Source of the DNA: Gammaproteobacteria bacterium
GTDB lineage: Bacteria > Pseudomonadota > Gammaproteobacteria > GCA-001735895
DNA length: 32,742 nucleotides
Direction: 5' to 3'
Assembly (NCBI GenBank): GCA_029862125.1
Contig: JAOTXY010000034.1
Span: forward strand, 1-32,742
The position numbers were made by a program, and so were the translations under genes. The notes below the pieces were generated by a model that was given only the letters and a program-made list of their open reading frames with translations, searched no databases and had not been told where the DNA came from. This document shows positions 25,495-32,742 of the stretch, in pieces (position 1 is the stretch's first letter; each line of letters opens with the position of its first letter).

Positions 25495-27282
25495 TTATTT
25501 GGCCTTTTTAGCTTTCTTCTTTTTGACTTTTTTCTCGCGTGGCTTGCATTCGAGAAAAATTCGGTTTTCACAGGTTGCGCAGATATCCTTATCGAGGCGC
25601 TCAAAAATAGTAGGAATTGCCTCCGCCTTGGTGTCGAATATATTGGCGTCGCCAATTTCCTCGTGATAGCCACCGCGATCAAATACCTTTGACGCGGTAT
25701 CCCTGAGCCGATACATGTAAAGATCACCCCCCACAGTGCGTCTTTCGCGTGCCTCGGTGACCAGCAATTCGGCACCGGCGACGTCGACCTGGGCGATACC
25801 CTTGGTCAGCAGCAATAAATGTTTTTGCTGCGGGTAATGTTCCCGGTAGCGGCGCAATAGTTCACCCACGTGGGCAACCGAGCCAAAGTAAAGTGAGTCG
25901 TCAAGACGCAATATCTTGAGCTGCGGGCATTCGGGGTGGGAATGCCCATATATGAACTTGCGGTTTGCCGATTCCGGGTCAGGGACCCTGGGGGATAACC
26001 TGGGACGTGAAGTTTTACGCAGGAAAATCATCAACGATAAAATGACGCCAGCCAGAATCGCAAATTCGATTGAGAAAAATACCGTGCCAAAGAAAACGAC
26101 TCCTAGAATTACTGCTTCATTTTTATCGGAGCGCAGAATTTTACGAATCTGTTTGAAGTTGATTAAGCGCCAGGCAACCAGAAACAGCAATCCGGCCACG
26201 GCTGCTTTCGGCAGAAAGGCTGTCAGCGGGGCCACCAGCAATACGAGTACGACGAGTAATACGCCCGCCAGTGCCGCTGCCATCGGGGTACGTGCCCCGG
26301 CATCGTAATTTGCACCGCTGCGGTTGAACGACCCGGTCGCGACATAGGATGAAAAGAAACTGCCGACGATATTGGATAGCCCCTGTCCTATGAATTCCTG
26401 GCTACCCGCGATTGGCTGACCCGACTTAAGTGAAATCGAGCGCGCGATTGATACAGCCTCGGTCAATGCAAACAGCGTCATCGCCAGCGCCAGCGGCGAG
26501 AGTTGACGAAAAGTTTCGAGCGTAAACTGTGGCATCGACAATGGCGGCAACTGTTGTGGTAGTGCCCCCACCATTTGAATACCGGAAGTCTGTTCCCCGA
26601 AGGCGAGGTTAAACAGGGCCGCCGCGAGACCGCCAACCAGGAGCGCGGCGATCATACTTATACCGCCCAGGTGGCGCTGTGTCAGGATTCCTGTCAGCAG
26701 GGTGATCATTGCGACCAGCATTACCAGTGGATGCAGTTGCTCCAGGTTCAACCATAGAAACTCGATCGTATTGAGCAGGTGGATGCCGTCGGGAATGTCT
26801 ATTCCCAGAAACTGCTCGCCCTGCTTTGCGGCGATCAGGCAGGCCGCGCCCGCGGTAAATCCGACCACAACCGAGTGAGATATAAAATTGACCAGGGCTC
26901 CGAGTCTCAGCATACCCATAATGAGTTGCAGTGCACCGACCATGAAGGCAAGCGTTATTGCAAGTGCGACGTACTCTTCGCTACCGGGCGCAGCCAGGCC
27001 GCTCAGCGAAGCAAACATGATGACAGAGGCCGCGGTGGTGGGCCCGGATACAAGGTGCCAGGAAGAACCGAACAGCGCCGCGATAACGGCAGGTACCATG
27101 CTGGTGTAGAGGCCGTACTCGGGGGGCATCCCGGCTATCGCCGCAAAAGCCACACCCTGTGGCAGGACGATAGCGGCACCCACTAAACCAGCCATGACAT
27201 CGGCTCGCACACTACGGCGATCCATGTTTCTGCCCCAGCGTAAAAATGGCAGGAACTTAGTGAGCTGATACTGAAGATTCAT
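25495..27282 (-). CDS. SulP-family anion transporter with STAS domain and Cys/Lys tail
   Basis: The 595-residue product matches SLC26/SulP permeases: a hydrophobic domain of about 400 residues (GAAIVLPQGVAFAAIAGMPPEYGLY, split at the first membrane segment, then SGPTTAASVIMFASL, LTEAVSIARSIS and GQGLSNIVGSFFSSYVATGSFNRSG in parts) followed by a STAS domain. Substrates in the family include sulfate, bicarbonate and dicarboxylates. Where many STAS domains have D-S/T-S-G, this one has D500-V-A-G, so the phospho-acceptor serine is absent. The tail holds C568, C571 and C579 and ends in a lysine-rich run. I chose the ATG at 27282. An upstream TTG at 27300 directly follows AGGAA and is an alternative. 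The gene ends 5 bp before dusB. Confidence 0.88.
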   Translation of the reverse strand: MNLQYQLTKFLPFLRWGRNMDRRSVRADVMAGLVGAAIVLPQGVAFAAIAGMPPEYGLYTSMVPAVIAALFGSSWHLVSGPTTAASVIMFASLSGLAAPGSEEYVALAITLAFMVGALQLIMGMLRLGALVNFISHSVVVGFTAGAACLIAAKQGEQFLGIDIPDGIHLLNTIEFLWLNLEQLHPLVMLVAMITLLTGILTQRHLGGISMIAALLVGGLAAALFNLAFGEQTSGIQMVGALPQQLPPLSMPQFTLETFRQLSPLALAMTLFALTEAVSIARSISLKSGQPIAGSQEFIGQGLSNIVGSFFSSYVATGSFNRSGANYDAGARTPMAAALAGVLLVVLVLLVAPLTAFLPKAAVAGLLFLVAWRLINFKQIRKILRSDKNEAVILGVVFFGTVFFSIEFAILAGVILSLMIFLRKTSRPRLSPRVPDPESANRKFIYGHSHPECPQLKILRLDDSLYFGSVAHVGELLRRYREHYPQQKHLLLLTKGIAQVDVAGAELLVTEARERRTVGGDLYMYRLRDTASKVFDRGGYHEEIGDANIFDTKAEAIPTIFERLDKDICATCENRIFLECKPREKKVKKKKAKKAK

Positions 27283-27432
27283 AATCTGAATTTTGTTCAA
27301 TTCCTGGGGGTTTCGAGCGCTGTCAGGATGATTCGAAGCTGCGCAATATACTCCGACTTTCGGCCTACATATAACAGTATATTTGGATGTTGGTATTAAT
27401 GTGACTTATTTAGAAAAAATAGGGCCCGGGGG

Positions 27433-28227
27433 TTAGAAAAATTCGAATTCATAAGTTAACGCATCGGTCCCGGGATCGATTATTTCAAGCCGAAACTGAA
27501 TCGGTAGTCCAGGTTTTATGACCCCGCGATTTTTATCCTCGGACAGGTATTCAGTGGGGGTGAAAAGCCGGTTCGCTATCAACTTGCCCTGGAGATCAAA
27601 CAGGCTGATCAGCAGGTCGGGCAACTTCTGCGTAAAAGGTGCTCGATTGACAAACGAACCCGTTACCATGAGCGCATTGGATGTTACAGGGTGGGTAAAA
27701 ACATTACGCTCTACCAGGCGGATTTGGCCAGTGCTGGAGAAATCGGACTCGGCACAGGGTAAAAATCGACACAGCGCGATCACCTGTTGCTGGTAACGCG
27801 GGTTTTCGATCAGCTGGTAGCGTTGATAATAAACCACCTGTGCTGCACCAACCGCGCTCAGCAGCAATATCCCGATAAGCCAGGTCAAGGGTCCGAAGGT
27901 AAATATTGACCTTCGCTCGGAACCGTACATGGCTTCATGCAAACTGAGCTCGGGGCGTTGGTCAAAATCTGATTCCAGGTCGAAATCGGTTACCGGCTGG
28001 GTCTCGTCTGCAGCTGAATCTTTTTGCCGATGTTGTTCAACATAGCCCGGGGGTAAATTCTCCTCGTAGTTCTTGAGACCTATAAGCGCGTTGAACAAAG
28101 TCCCGCATTCCCCGCAGCGAACCTTGCCGTAAGCCTGCTTCAACTGCTCTTCTGTAAGGCGAAAACGACTCTCGCACTCGGTGCAGGTAGTTTCCATCAC
28201 GTCGCCTAATTGCGTGCTGCTAAACAT
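27433..28227 (-). CDS. MJ0042-type zinc-ribbon plus DUF3426 membrane protein
   Basis: The product of up to 264 residues has an N-terminal zinc ribbon (C15, C18, C38, C41: CTEC and CGEC) and a charged linker. One membrane segment follows at about 113-135 (FGPLTWLIGILLLSAVGAAQ), then a C-terminal domain of about 120 residues with the DUF3426 pattern (RYQQQVIALCRFLPC, VTGSFVNRAPFTQKLPDL). The topology suggests a cytoplasmic ribbon and a periplasmic domain. The function is unknown in the family. The ATG at 28227 lies 10 bp after the prmA stop with a CAGGT site. The ATG at 28197 (METTCTEC) after AGGCGA is equally possible. The gene usually sits between prmA and dusB, but here sulP intervenes. Confidence 0.85.
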   Translation of the reverse strand: MFSSTQLGDVMETTCTECESRFRLTEEQLKQAYGKVRCGECGTLFNALIGLKNYEENLPPGYVEQHRQKDSAADETQPVTDFDLESDFDQRPELSLHEAMYGSERRSIFTFGPLTWLIGILLLSAVGAAQVVYYQRYQLIENPRYQQQVIALCRFLPCAESDFSSTGQIRLVERNVFTHPVTSNALMVTGSFVNRAPFTQKLPDLLISLFDLQGKLIANRLFTPTEYLSEDKNRGVIKPGLPIQFRLEIIDPGTDALTYEFEFF

Positions 28228-28237
28228 CGTTTACCTG

Positions 28238-29119
28238 TTAAAGCCGTTTACCGCTGACACACACCCATTCGTCACGGTAACTCGCTGGATCAAGTTTGAA
28301 AAAGGGCTGATAAGCTAATTGTATATCTTCTAGCTGTGTTTTGAGTATCCCCGAGAGCAATATTTGACCTTCTGGCCTGACCATGGATGCAAACCGCGAA
28401 GCAGAATCGATCAGTGGCCTGGCTAGAATATTGGCCATCAGCAGGTCCGCGCTTGTCGATACAGCATCCTCGGGCCGGCACACGAGTATCTGCTCCGTGC
28501 CGATTGCATTCACTTCCATATTGGACCGACAGGCGCTCAGGGCCTGTTCGTCTATATCGACCGCGGTGACGTGTTTTGCGCCAAGCTTTATGGCCGCAAT
28601 TGCCAGGATGCCCGAGCCACAGCCAAAATCGATTACCTGGCTGCCCTTGACATCGCTTGAACCTAACCAGGCCAGGCAGAGTGCTGTCGTTGGATGGGCC
28701 CCGGTACCAAAAGCGAGGCCTGGATCTAGCTGTATGATGGTTGCAGCAGGATCTGGAGGCTCCGACCAGCTGGGCACGATCCAGAGGTCCGGAGCGCATT
28801 GCAGCGGCTGGAAATGCTGCTTGTAGGCCTGGTCCCAGGCTTGGTCCTGCAAGTTCTCCTGCAGCACTTCGCCTGCCAGATGAGCCGGTAACCTGTCGAC
28901 CAGCTGTTGTTGCAGTAACCCGGGGTCACGTCCTTCATCGAAGGTTGCGGTAACGATGGATTCCTGCCACACCGGATTGTCGCCGGGGAGAGGTTCATAG
29001 ATTGGCTCGTCACCCGCGTCGCGCAGTGAAATGCTGACTGCCCCCAGCTCCAGCATCAGATCTTCAACCAGTTCAAGTTCGGATGCCTGACAATTTAGGC
29101 TGAATTGCCACCAAGTCAT
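28238..29119 (-). CDS. prmA: Ribosomal protein L11 methyltransferase
   Basis: PrmA trimethylates ribosomal protein L11 using S-adenosylmethionine. The 293-residue product has the small N-terminal L11-binding domain (MTWWQFSLNC, ELGAVSISLRDA), the linker QDQAWDQAYKQHFQP, and the methyltransferase domain. The latter shows LDPGLAFGTGAHPTTALCL, the SAM-binding VIDFGCGSGILAIAA, VTAVDIDEQAL, and the catalytic-face motif LLMANILARPL (family N-I-L-A). It starts 11 bp after accC ends, with the DUF3426 gene following, in the conserved order accB-accC-prmA. Confidence 0.96.
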   Translation of the reverse strand: MTWWQFSLNCQASELELVEDLMLELGAVSISLRDAGDEPIYEPLPGDNPVWQESIVTATFDEGRDPGLLQQQLVDRLPAHLAGEVLQENLQDQAWDQAYKQHFQPLQCAPDLWIVPSWSEPPDPAATIIQLDPGLAFGTGAHPTTALCLAWLGSSDVKGSQVIDFGCGSGILAIAAIKLGAKHVTAVDIDEQALSACRSNMEVNAIGTEQILVCRPEDAVSTSADLLMANILARPLIDSASRFASMVRPEGQILLSGILKTQLEDIQLAYQPFFKLDPASYRDEWVCVSGKRL

Positions 29120-29130
29120 CGTCAGCAGGG

Positions 29131-30474
29131 CTAATCGATCCCGAGTTTCTTTTCGAGGTAATGGATATCGGTGCCACCGACCGCAAAATTCCCATCACTG
29201 AGGATATCTTGTTGTAGTTCGATATTGGTCTTGATGCCTTCGATGACAATTTCCGAAAGTGCTCCGTTCATGCGGGCTATCGCAGATTCGCGTGTATTGC
29301 CGTAAGTGATCAGCTTGCCGATCATCGAGTCGTAGTAGGGCGGTACCGTGTAACCATTGTAAATATGTGAGTCCATTCGCACCCCGGGACCCCCGGGCGC
29401 ATGATAAAGAGTTATTTTTCCAGGCGAGGGCAGAAACGTCTTCGAGTCCTCGGCGTTAATTCTGCATTCAATCGCATGTCCTTGCACCTGGATTTCTTCC
29501 TGTTTATACCGCAGCCGATTACCGGAGGCGATCGAGATTTGTTCCTTGATAATATCAACCCAGGTTATCATTTCGGTGACCGGATGTTCGACCTGAACTC
29601 GGGTGTTCATTTCGATAAAATAAAACTCGCCATCCTCGTACAGGAATTCGAAGGTGCCGGCGCCTTCATATCCCATCTTGATGCAGGCCTCGGCGCAGCG
29701 GATACCGATTCTATTGCGCTGATCTTCGGTGATCCCGGGCGCGGGTGCTTCTTCAACAACCTTTTGATGCCGCCTTTGCATTGAACAATCACGCTCCGCC
29801 AGGTGAATGGCATTACCGTGTGCATCCGCGAGCACCTGGATTTCGATATGACGTGGAGCACCGAGAAATTTTTCCATGTAAACCGTGTCATTGTTAAAAG
29901 CCGCAGCTGCTTCTGACTTGGTTAACTGGATCGAGTTCAGCAGGCTGCCTTCGGCGTGCACGACGCGCATGCCGCGTCCGCCCCCGCCCCCGGCAGCCTT
30001 GATGATTACCGGGTAACCGACCTTGCGACCCATCTCCAGATTTTTACTGTCGCTGTCTCCGAGAGGCCCATCCGAACCGGGTACGGTTGGCACATCGGCT
30101 GCCTTCATCGCTTTTATCGCGGCGACCTTGTCACCCATGGTGCGGATTGCAGCGGCGCTGGGACCGATAAACTTGAAGCCACTCGATTCGACCTGCTCTG
30201 CAAATTCTGCATTTTCGGAAAGGAAGCCATAGCCTGGATGGATACCGTCGGCATTGGTCAGCTCGGCGGCACAAATCAGCGCCGGGATATTGAGGTAGCT
30301 TTCCAGCGAGGAAGGCGGCCCGATGCAAACCGATTCATCGGCAAGCCTGACGTGTTTCAAATCACGATCCGCCGTGGAATGTACCGCAACCGTCTTGATA
30401 TCCATTTCGCGGCAGGCACGCAGGATTCGAAGTGCGATTTCACCGCGGTTGGCGATTACAATTTTTTCCAGCAT
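29131..30474 (-). CDS. accC: Biotin carboxylase subunit of acetyl-CoA carboxylase
   Basis: AccC carboxylates the biotin on AccB with ATP and bicarbonate, the first half-reaction of malonyl-CoA formation. The product is 447 residues (E. coli 449), starting [19 protein letters not shown]. Landmarks are [16 protein letters not shown], the ATP-grasp loop [36 protein letters not shown] (in two parts), [17 protein letters not shown] and [13 protein letters not shown] placed the start at 30474, preceded by GGGAAG. The open frame extends to 30546, but that overlaps accB and is not needed. It lies 19 bp after accB. Confidence 0.97.
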   Translation of the reverse strand: MLEKIVIANRGEIALRILRACREMDIKTVAVHSTADRDLKHVRLADESVCIGPPSSLESYLNIPALICAAELTNADGIHPGYGFLSENAEFAEQVESSGFKFIGPSAAAIRTMGDKVAAIKAMKAADVPTVPGSDGPLGDSDSKNLEMGRKVGYPVIIKAAGGGGGRGMRVVHAEGSLLNSIQLTKSEAAAAFNNDTVYMEKFLGAPRHIEIQVLADAHGNAIHLAERDCSMQRRHQKVVEEAPAPGITEDQRNRIGIRCAEACIKMGYEGAGTFEFLYEDGEFYFIEMNTRVQVEHPVTEMITWVDIIKEQISIASGNRLRYKQEEIQVQGHAIECRINAEDSKTFLPSPGKITLYHAPGGPGVRMDSHIYNGYTVPPYYDSMIGKLITYGNTRESAIARMNGALSEIVIEGIKTNIELQQDILSDGNFAVGGTDIHYLEKKLGID

Positions 30475-30493
30475 CTGGTGGCTTCCCGCTTGT

Positions 30494-30943
30494 TTACTGA
30501 ATAACAAACAGGACCTGGTCGAATTCGACCGGGCTGCCGTTTTCAACCATGATGGAACGCACCGTGCCGGCCTTGTCGGCTTCGATCTGGTTCATCATCT
30601 TCATCGCTTCGATGATGCACAGGGTATCTCCAATATTCACCTTTTGACCCGGGGTTACAAAGGGTCCAGAAGTGGGGGAGGCGGCGATATAAAAAGTGCC
30701 CACCATCGGTGATTTGACCTGGTGTCCACCTGCCTCCTCGGCAACCTCTGCAGGCGCAGCAGCATGTCCTGGAGCGGCGGCGACCGGCATTGCCTGTGGT
30801 GCCGCGTTCAAGGCAACACTTTGCACGGCAGTCGACGATTGACGGCTGATTCTTACAGACTCCTCGCCCTCCTTTATTTCGAGCTCGGAGATACCCGATT
30901 GTTCGAGTAACTCAATTAATTTTTTGACTTTACGAATATCCAT
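30494..30943 (-). CDS. accB: Biotin carboxyl carrier protein of acetyl-CoA carboxylase
   Basis: AccB carries carboxyl-biotin between AccC and the carboxyltransferase. The 149-residue product has a short N-terminal region ([20 protein letters not shown]), a proline/alanine-rich linker (about 40-75), and a biotinyl domain with the modification site [15 protein letters not shown] (biotin lysine K115). The thumb segment [12 protein letters not shown] of bacterial AccB is present. Its ATG directly follows the aroQ TAA stop with no gap, so translation is likely coupled. accC follows on the same strand. Confidence 0.96.
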   Translation of the reverse strand: MDIRKVKKLIELLEQSGISELEIKEGEESVRISRQSSTAVQSVALNAAPQAMPVAAAPGHAAAPAEVAEEAGGHQVKSPMVGTFYIAASPTSGPFVTPGQKVNIGDTLCIIEAMKMMNQIEADKAGTVRSIMVENGSPVEFDQVLFVIQ

Positions 30944-31405
30944 TTATTCGGTTCCCTGGTTTGAGGATTGATTGCAATGGATGATGGCGGCCTCGAACGC
31001 CAGCAAATAGCTATTTTTACCAAAGCCACTGATTACGCCTACCGCGAGGTCTGAAAGATAGGATTGCGTTCTGAATTCTTCGCGTGCGTAAATATTAGAT
31101 AAGTGGACTTCGATGAACGGGACGCGGGTCGCCAGAAACGCGTCCCGTATTGCGACGCTGGTATGGGTGTAAGCAGCTGGATTTATGATAATGAACTGAA
31201 TATCCTTTTCGCCCGCCTGCTGGATGCAGCTAACGATATCGCCCTCCTTGTTGGACTGGTAGGTCTGCACCCTTGCACCGTTCTGCTCCGCCATTTGCGC
31301 CAGGCTCTGGTTGATCGAGGCAAGGGTATCGGCACCGTAAACCTCCGGCTCTCGTGTACCGAGCAAGTTCAGGTTGGGGCCATGGATGACTAGAATGTTC
31401 GCCAT
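30944..31405 (-). CDS. aroQ: 3-dehydroquinate dehydratase, type II
   Basis: AroQ dehydrates 3-dehydroquinate to 3-dehydroshikimate in aromatic amino acid synthesis. The 153-residue product has the type II signature [18 protein letters not shown], with R18 and the catalytic Y23. It also has [28 protein letters not shown] (catalytic histidine region) and [14 protein letters not shown]. Members form dodecamers. It heads the tight aroQ-accB-accC run and lies 135 bp downstream of the tlpA-like stop, a gap in which I could not identify a firm promoter. Confidence 0.97.
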   Translation of the reverse strand: MANILVIHGPNLNLLGTREPEVYGADTLASINQSLAQMAEQNGARVQTYQSNKEGDIVSCIQQAGEKDIQFIIINPAAYTHTSVAIRDAFLATRVPFIEVHLSNIYAREEFRTQSYLSDLAVGVISGFGKNSYLLAFEAAIIHCNQSSNQGTE

Positions 31406-31540
31406 TTGGAACTTTTCCAGGTTAGGAATAGTGTTCCGGGATTTTCACATAACGACCAGATAGAGTCCAGTTTTTGCGAGATAAGCGCTAGTTTGGCGAA
31501 GTTGTCGACAGTTTCTGTATCGTCGGGCTAGTCAGATTCG

Positions 31541-32077
31541 CTATAACAGGGCCTCGAGCTGTTCGCGTAGCTGGTTGGCGGTGAGTTCACCATTGTGTTG
31601 AAACAAAATGCGGTGATCCTGGTCAAGCAGTGCGGTAAAAGGCAGGCTGCCGCTCAAGTTACCGAAGGCAGCGTTGTACATCGCGGCACGATTCCCCGCC
31701 AGGAACATCGGGTAATTGATTTGATAATCAGCGGCGAATCGACTGACCTGCGGTTCGTTATCGTAAGCAATACCCAGTACGCGAACACCACGTTGCGCAT
31801 AATCCTGGTGAAATTTAATCAGGGTTGGCACTTCGCGCCGACAGGGCGCACACCAGGGGGCCCAGAAATTAACGATCAGAATGTTAGCCTTCCAGTCGCC
31901 AATAGTGGTTTGCTGACCGCTTAAATCGAAAAGTGGAATCGAATGCAATGCCACCGTAGTTTCCGCGCTGGCAGATGTCTTATTCTGCGGGTCGGGTTGT
32001 AGCTGATTGAACAACAGAACACCTGCCAGCATCGAAACCAGGCCGATGGCGGTCAGCCACAGGAAATTACGATTCAC
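31541..32077 (-). CDS. TlpA/ResA-like membrane-anchored periplasmic thiol-disulfide oxidoreductase
   Basis: The 178-residue product has an N-terminal signal anchor (about 5-24, LWLTAIGLVSMLAGVLLF) and a redoxin-type thioredoxin fold. The active site is W-C76-A-P-C79 in VNFWAPWCAPCRREVP, followed by VLGIAYDNEP and a cis-proline near SLPFTALLD. Such proteins reduce specific periplasmic disulfides, for example in cytochrome c maturation. The real partner here is unknown. Its ATG overlaps the dsbD stop by 4 bp, so DsbD, which brings electrons across the membrane, is the likely reductant. Confidence 0.88.
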   Translation of the reverse strand: MNRNFLWLTAIGLVSMLAGVLLFNQLQPDPQNKTSASAETTVALHSIPLFDLSGQQTTIGDWKANILIVNFWAPWCAPCRREVPTLIKFHQDYAQRGVRVLGIAYDNEPQVSRFAADYQINYPMFLAGNRAAMYNAAFGNLSGSLPFTALLDQDHRILFQHNGELTANQLREQLEALL

Positions 32078-32742
32078 TGAAAGGTGGCGACGACGTGATC
32101 GGCAAATCGGTCGCCCGACATTTCACCGACGACGCGTCGATTTCGTATCTCTCGGCCATTGGTGTCGAAAAACAATATTGCGGGTGGGCCATAAATTCCC
32201 AGTGAAGCCATTAGCTCGGTATCGATGTTGTCATTGTCGGTGACGTCAGCCTGCAACGTAGCCACATCTTCGAGTGCGGCAAGGACCCGGGGGTGACTGA
32301 AGGCGTATTTTTCCATTTCCTTGCAGGAGATGCACCAGTCGGCGTAAAAATCCAGCATGGTGGTCCGGTCCTGCTGCACAGAGTCGTTCAAGGCGAGCTG
32401 CAGGCCCTTTTGGCCCTTGATCTGTCGAAACGCGAGGTGTTGTTGAGCCTGAACGGTGTTGCCTGCAGACGCGGTGATTCCGCGTAACGGCTGGATCAGA
32501 TCGTTACTGCCCGCGGCTGCGCCGATGAGATAGGCAACGCCATAAACCAGGATTAACAATCCGAACGATTTTAAAAGTCGGTGCCAGCCGTTGGCTGATT
32601 CACTCAGGCTATCCAGCGCGCCCATATATATTGCCGACGCGATTAACAGTGCGGCGATCAGGGCCATGGTAATACCTACCGGCAGAATGCGTTCCAGCAG
32701 CCAGATTGCAACCCCGAGTAACACCACTCCGAATACGGCCTT
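32074..32742 (-). CDS. dsbD: Thiol:disulfide interchange protein DsbD, C-terminal part (truncated by the window edge)
   Basis: DsbD passes electrons from cytoplasmic thioredoxin to periplasmic thiol proteins. Only the last 222 residues are in the window; the frame stays open to base 32742. Visible are the last membrane helices (LLGVAIWLLERILPVG, MALIAALLIASAIYMGAL, LLKSFGLLILVYGVAYLIG). The periplasmic gamma thioredoxin domain follows, with active site C-I-S-C in DFYADWCISCKEME and a cis-proline near GIYGPPAILFFD. The N-terminal alpha domain and the first membrane helices lie beyond the edge. It overlaps the tlpA-like gene by 4 bp. Confidence 0.94.
   Translation of the reverse strand, partial: KAVFGVVLLGVAIWLLERILPVGITMALIAALLIASAIYMGALDSLSESANGWHRLLKSFGLLILVYGVAYLIGAAAGSNDLIQPLRGITASAGNTVQAQQHLAFRQIKGQKGLQLALNDSVQQDRTTMLDFYADWCISCKEMEKYAFSHPRVLAALEDVATLQADVTDNDNIDTELMASLGIYGPPAILFFDTNGREIRNRRVVGEMSGDRFADHVVATFQ

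Noticed and set aside
27421-27432. GGGCCCGGGGG beside a T-rich run on the minus strand, considered as a terminator for the DUF3426 gene
   Set aside because: The GC block has no space for a proper loop, so a stable terminator hairpin does not form.

Overview
The window reads as chromosomal DNA of a free-living gammaproteobacterium, probably marine or aquatic and not closely related to the enterics. The main support is the minus-strand gene row dsbD - tlpA-like - aroQ - accB - accC - prmA - DUF3426 - [sulP] - dusB - fis - purH - purD. From memory this follows the order in Pseudomonas and related Gammaproteobacteria, apart from the added sulP gene. Rep, AmpD, TatD, Bpt, YadGH and PhoPQ-type proteins all look gammaproteobacterial. 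I see no rRNA, tRNA, CRISPR array, phage or transposase gene.

Layout. 1-2390 (minus): ilvD followed by argE, which runs off the left edge. 2536-4845 (plus): a membrane GAF-PAS-GGDEF-EAL protein, followed by a cluster of palindromic hairpins (4844-5008). 5032-5517 (minus): a GNAT acetyltransferase. 5754-9996 (plus): a complete polar amino-acid ABC importer, aapJ-aapQ-aapM-aapP. 9960-10327: two tandem copies of a unit of about 184 bp made from the ends of the convergent aapP and rep genes plus paired palindromes. 10313-12328 (minus): Rep helicase. 12403-12954 (plus): ampD, overlapping tail to tail with bpt (12937-13653, minus). 13791-16278 (minus): yadG-yadH-tatD with overlapping cistrons. 16413-17582 (plus): CPA2-type antiporter. 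17795-20734 (plus): a glycine-zipper envelope protein, then a PhoP-type regulator and a PhoQ-type kinase. The regulator and kinase genes are split by a 302-bp non-coding element with perfect 22-bp terminal inverted repeats and two long internal stem-loops. 20740-21107 (minus): two very small genes. 21308-32742 (minus): the long housekeeping row, ending in partial dsbD.

How the genes work together. The right half is mostly growth metabolism: purine synthesis (purH, purD), fatty-acid initiation (accB, accC), shikimate synthesis (aroQ), translation and tRNA modification (prmA, dusB), the growth-phase nucleoid protein Fis, and periplasmic thiol redox (dsbD, tlpA-like). The left half covers branched-chain amino acid and arginine synthesis, amino-acid uptake, c-di-GMP signalling, cell-wall recycling, N-degron tagging and envelope stress sensing.

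The most unusual features are the MITE-like element inside the two-component operon, the recent-looking tandem duplication between aapP and rep, and the sulP gene placed 5 bp upstream of dusB-fis.
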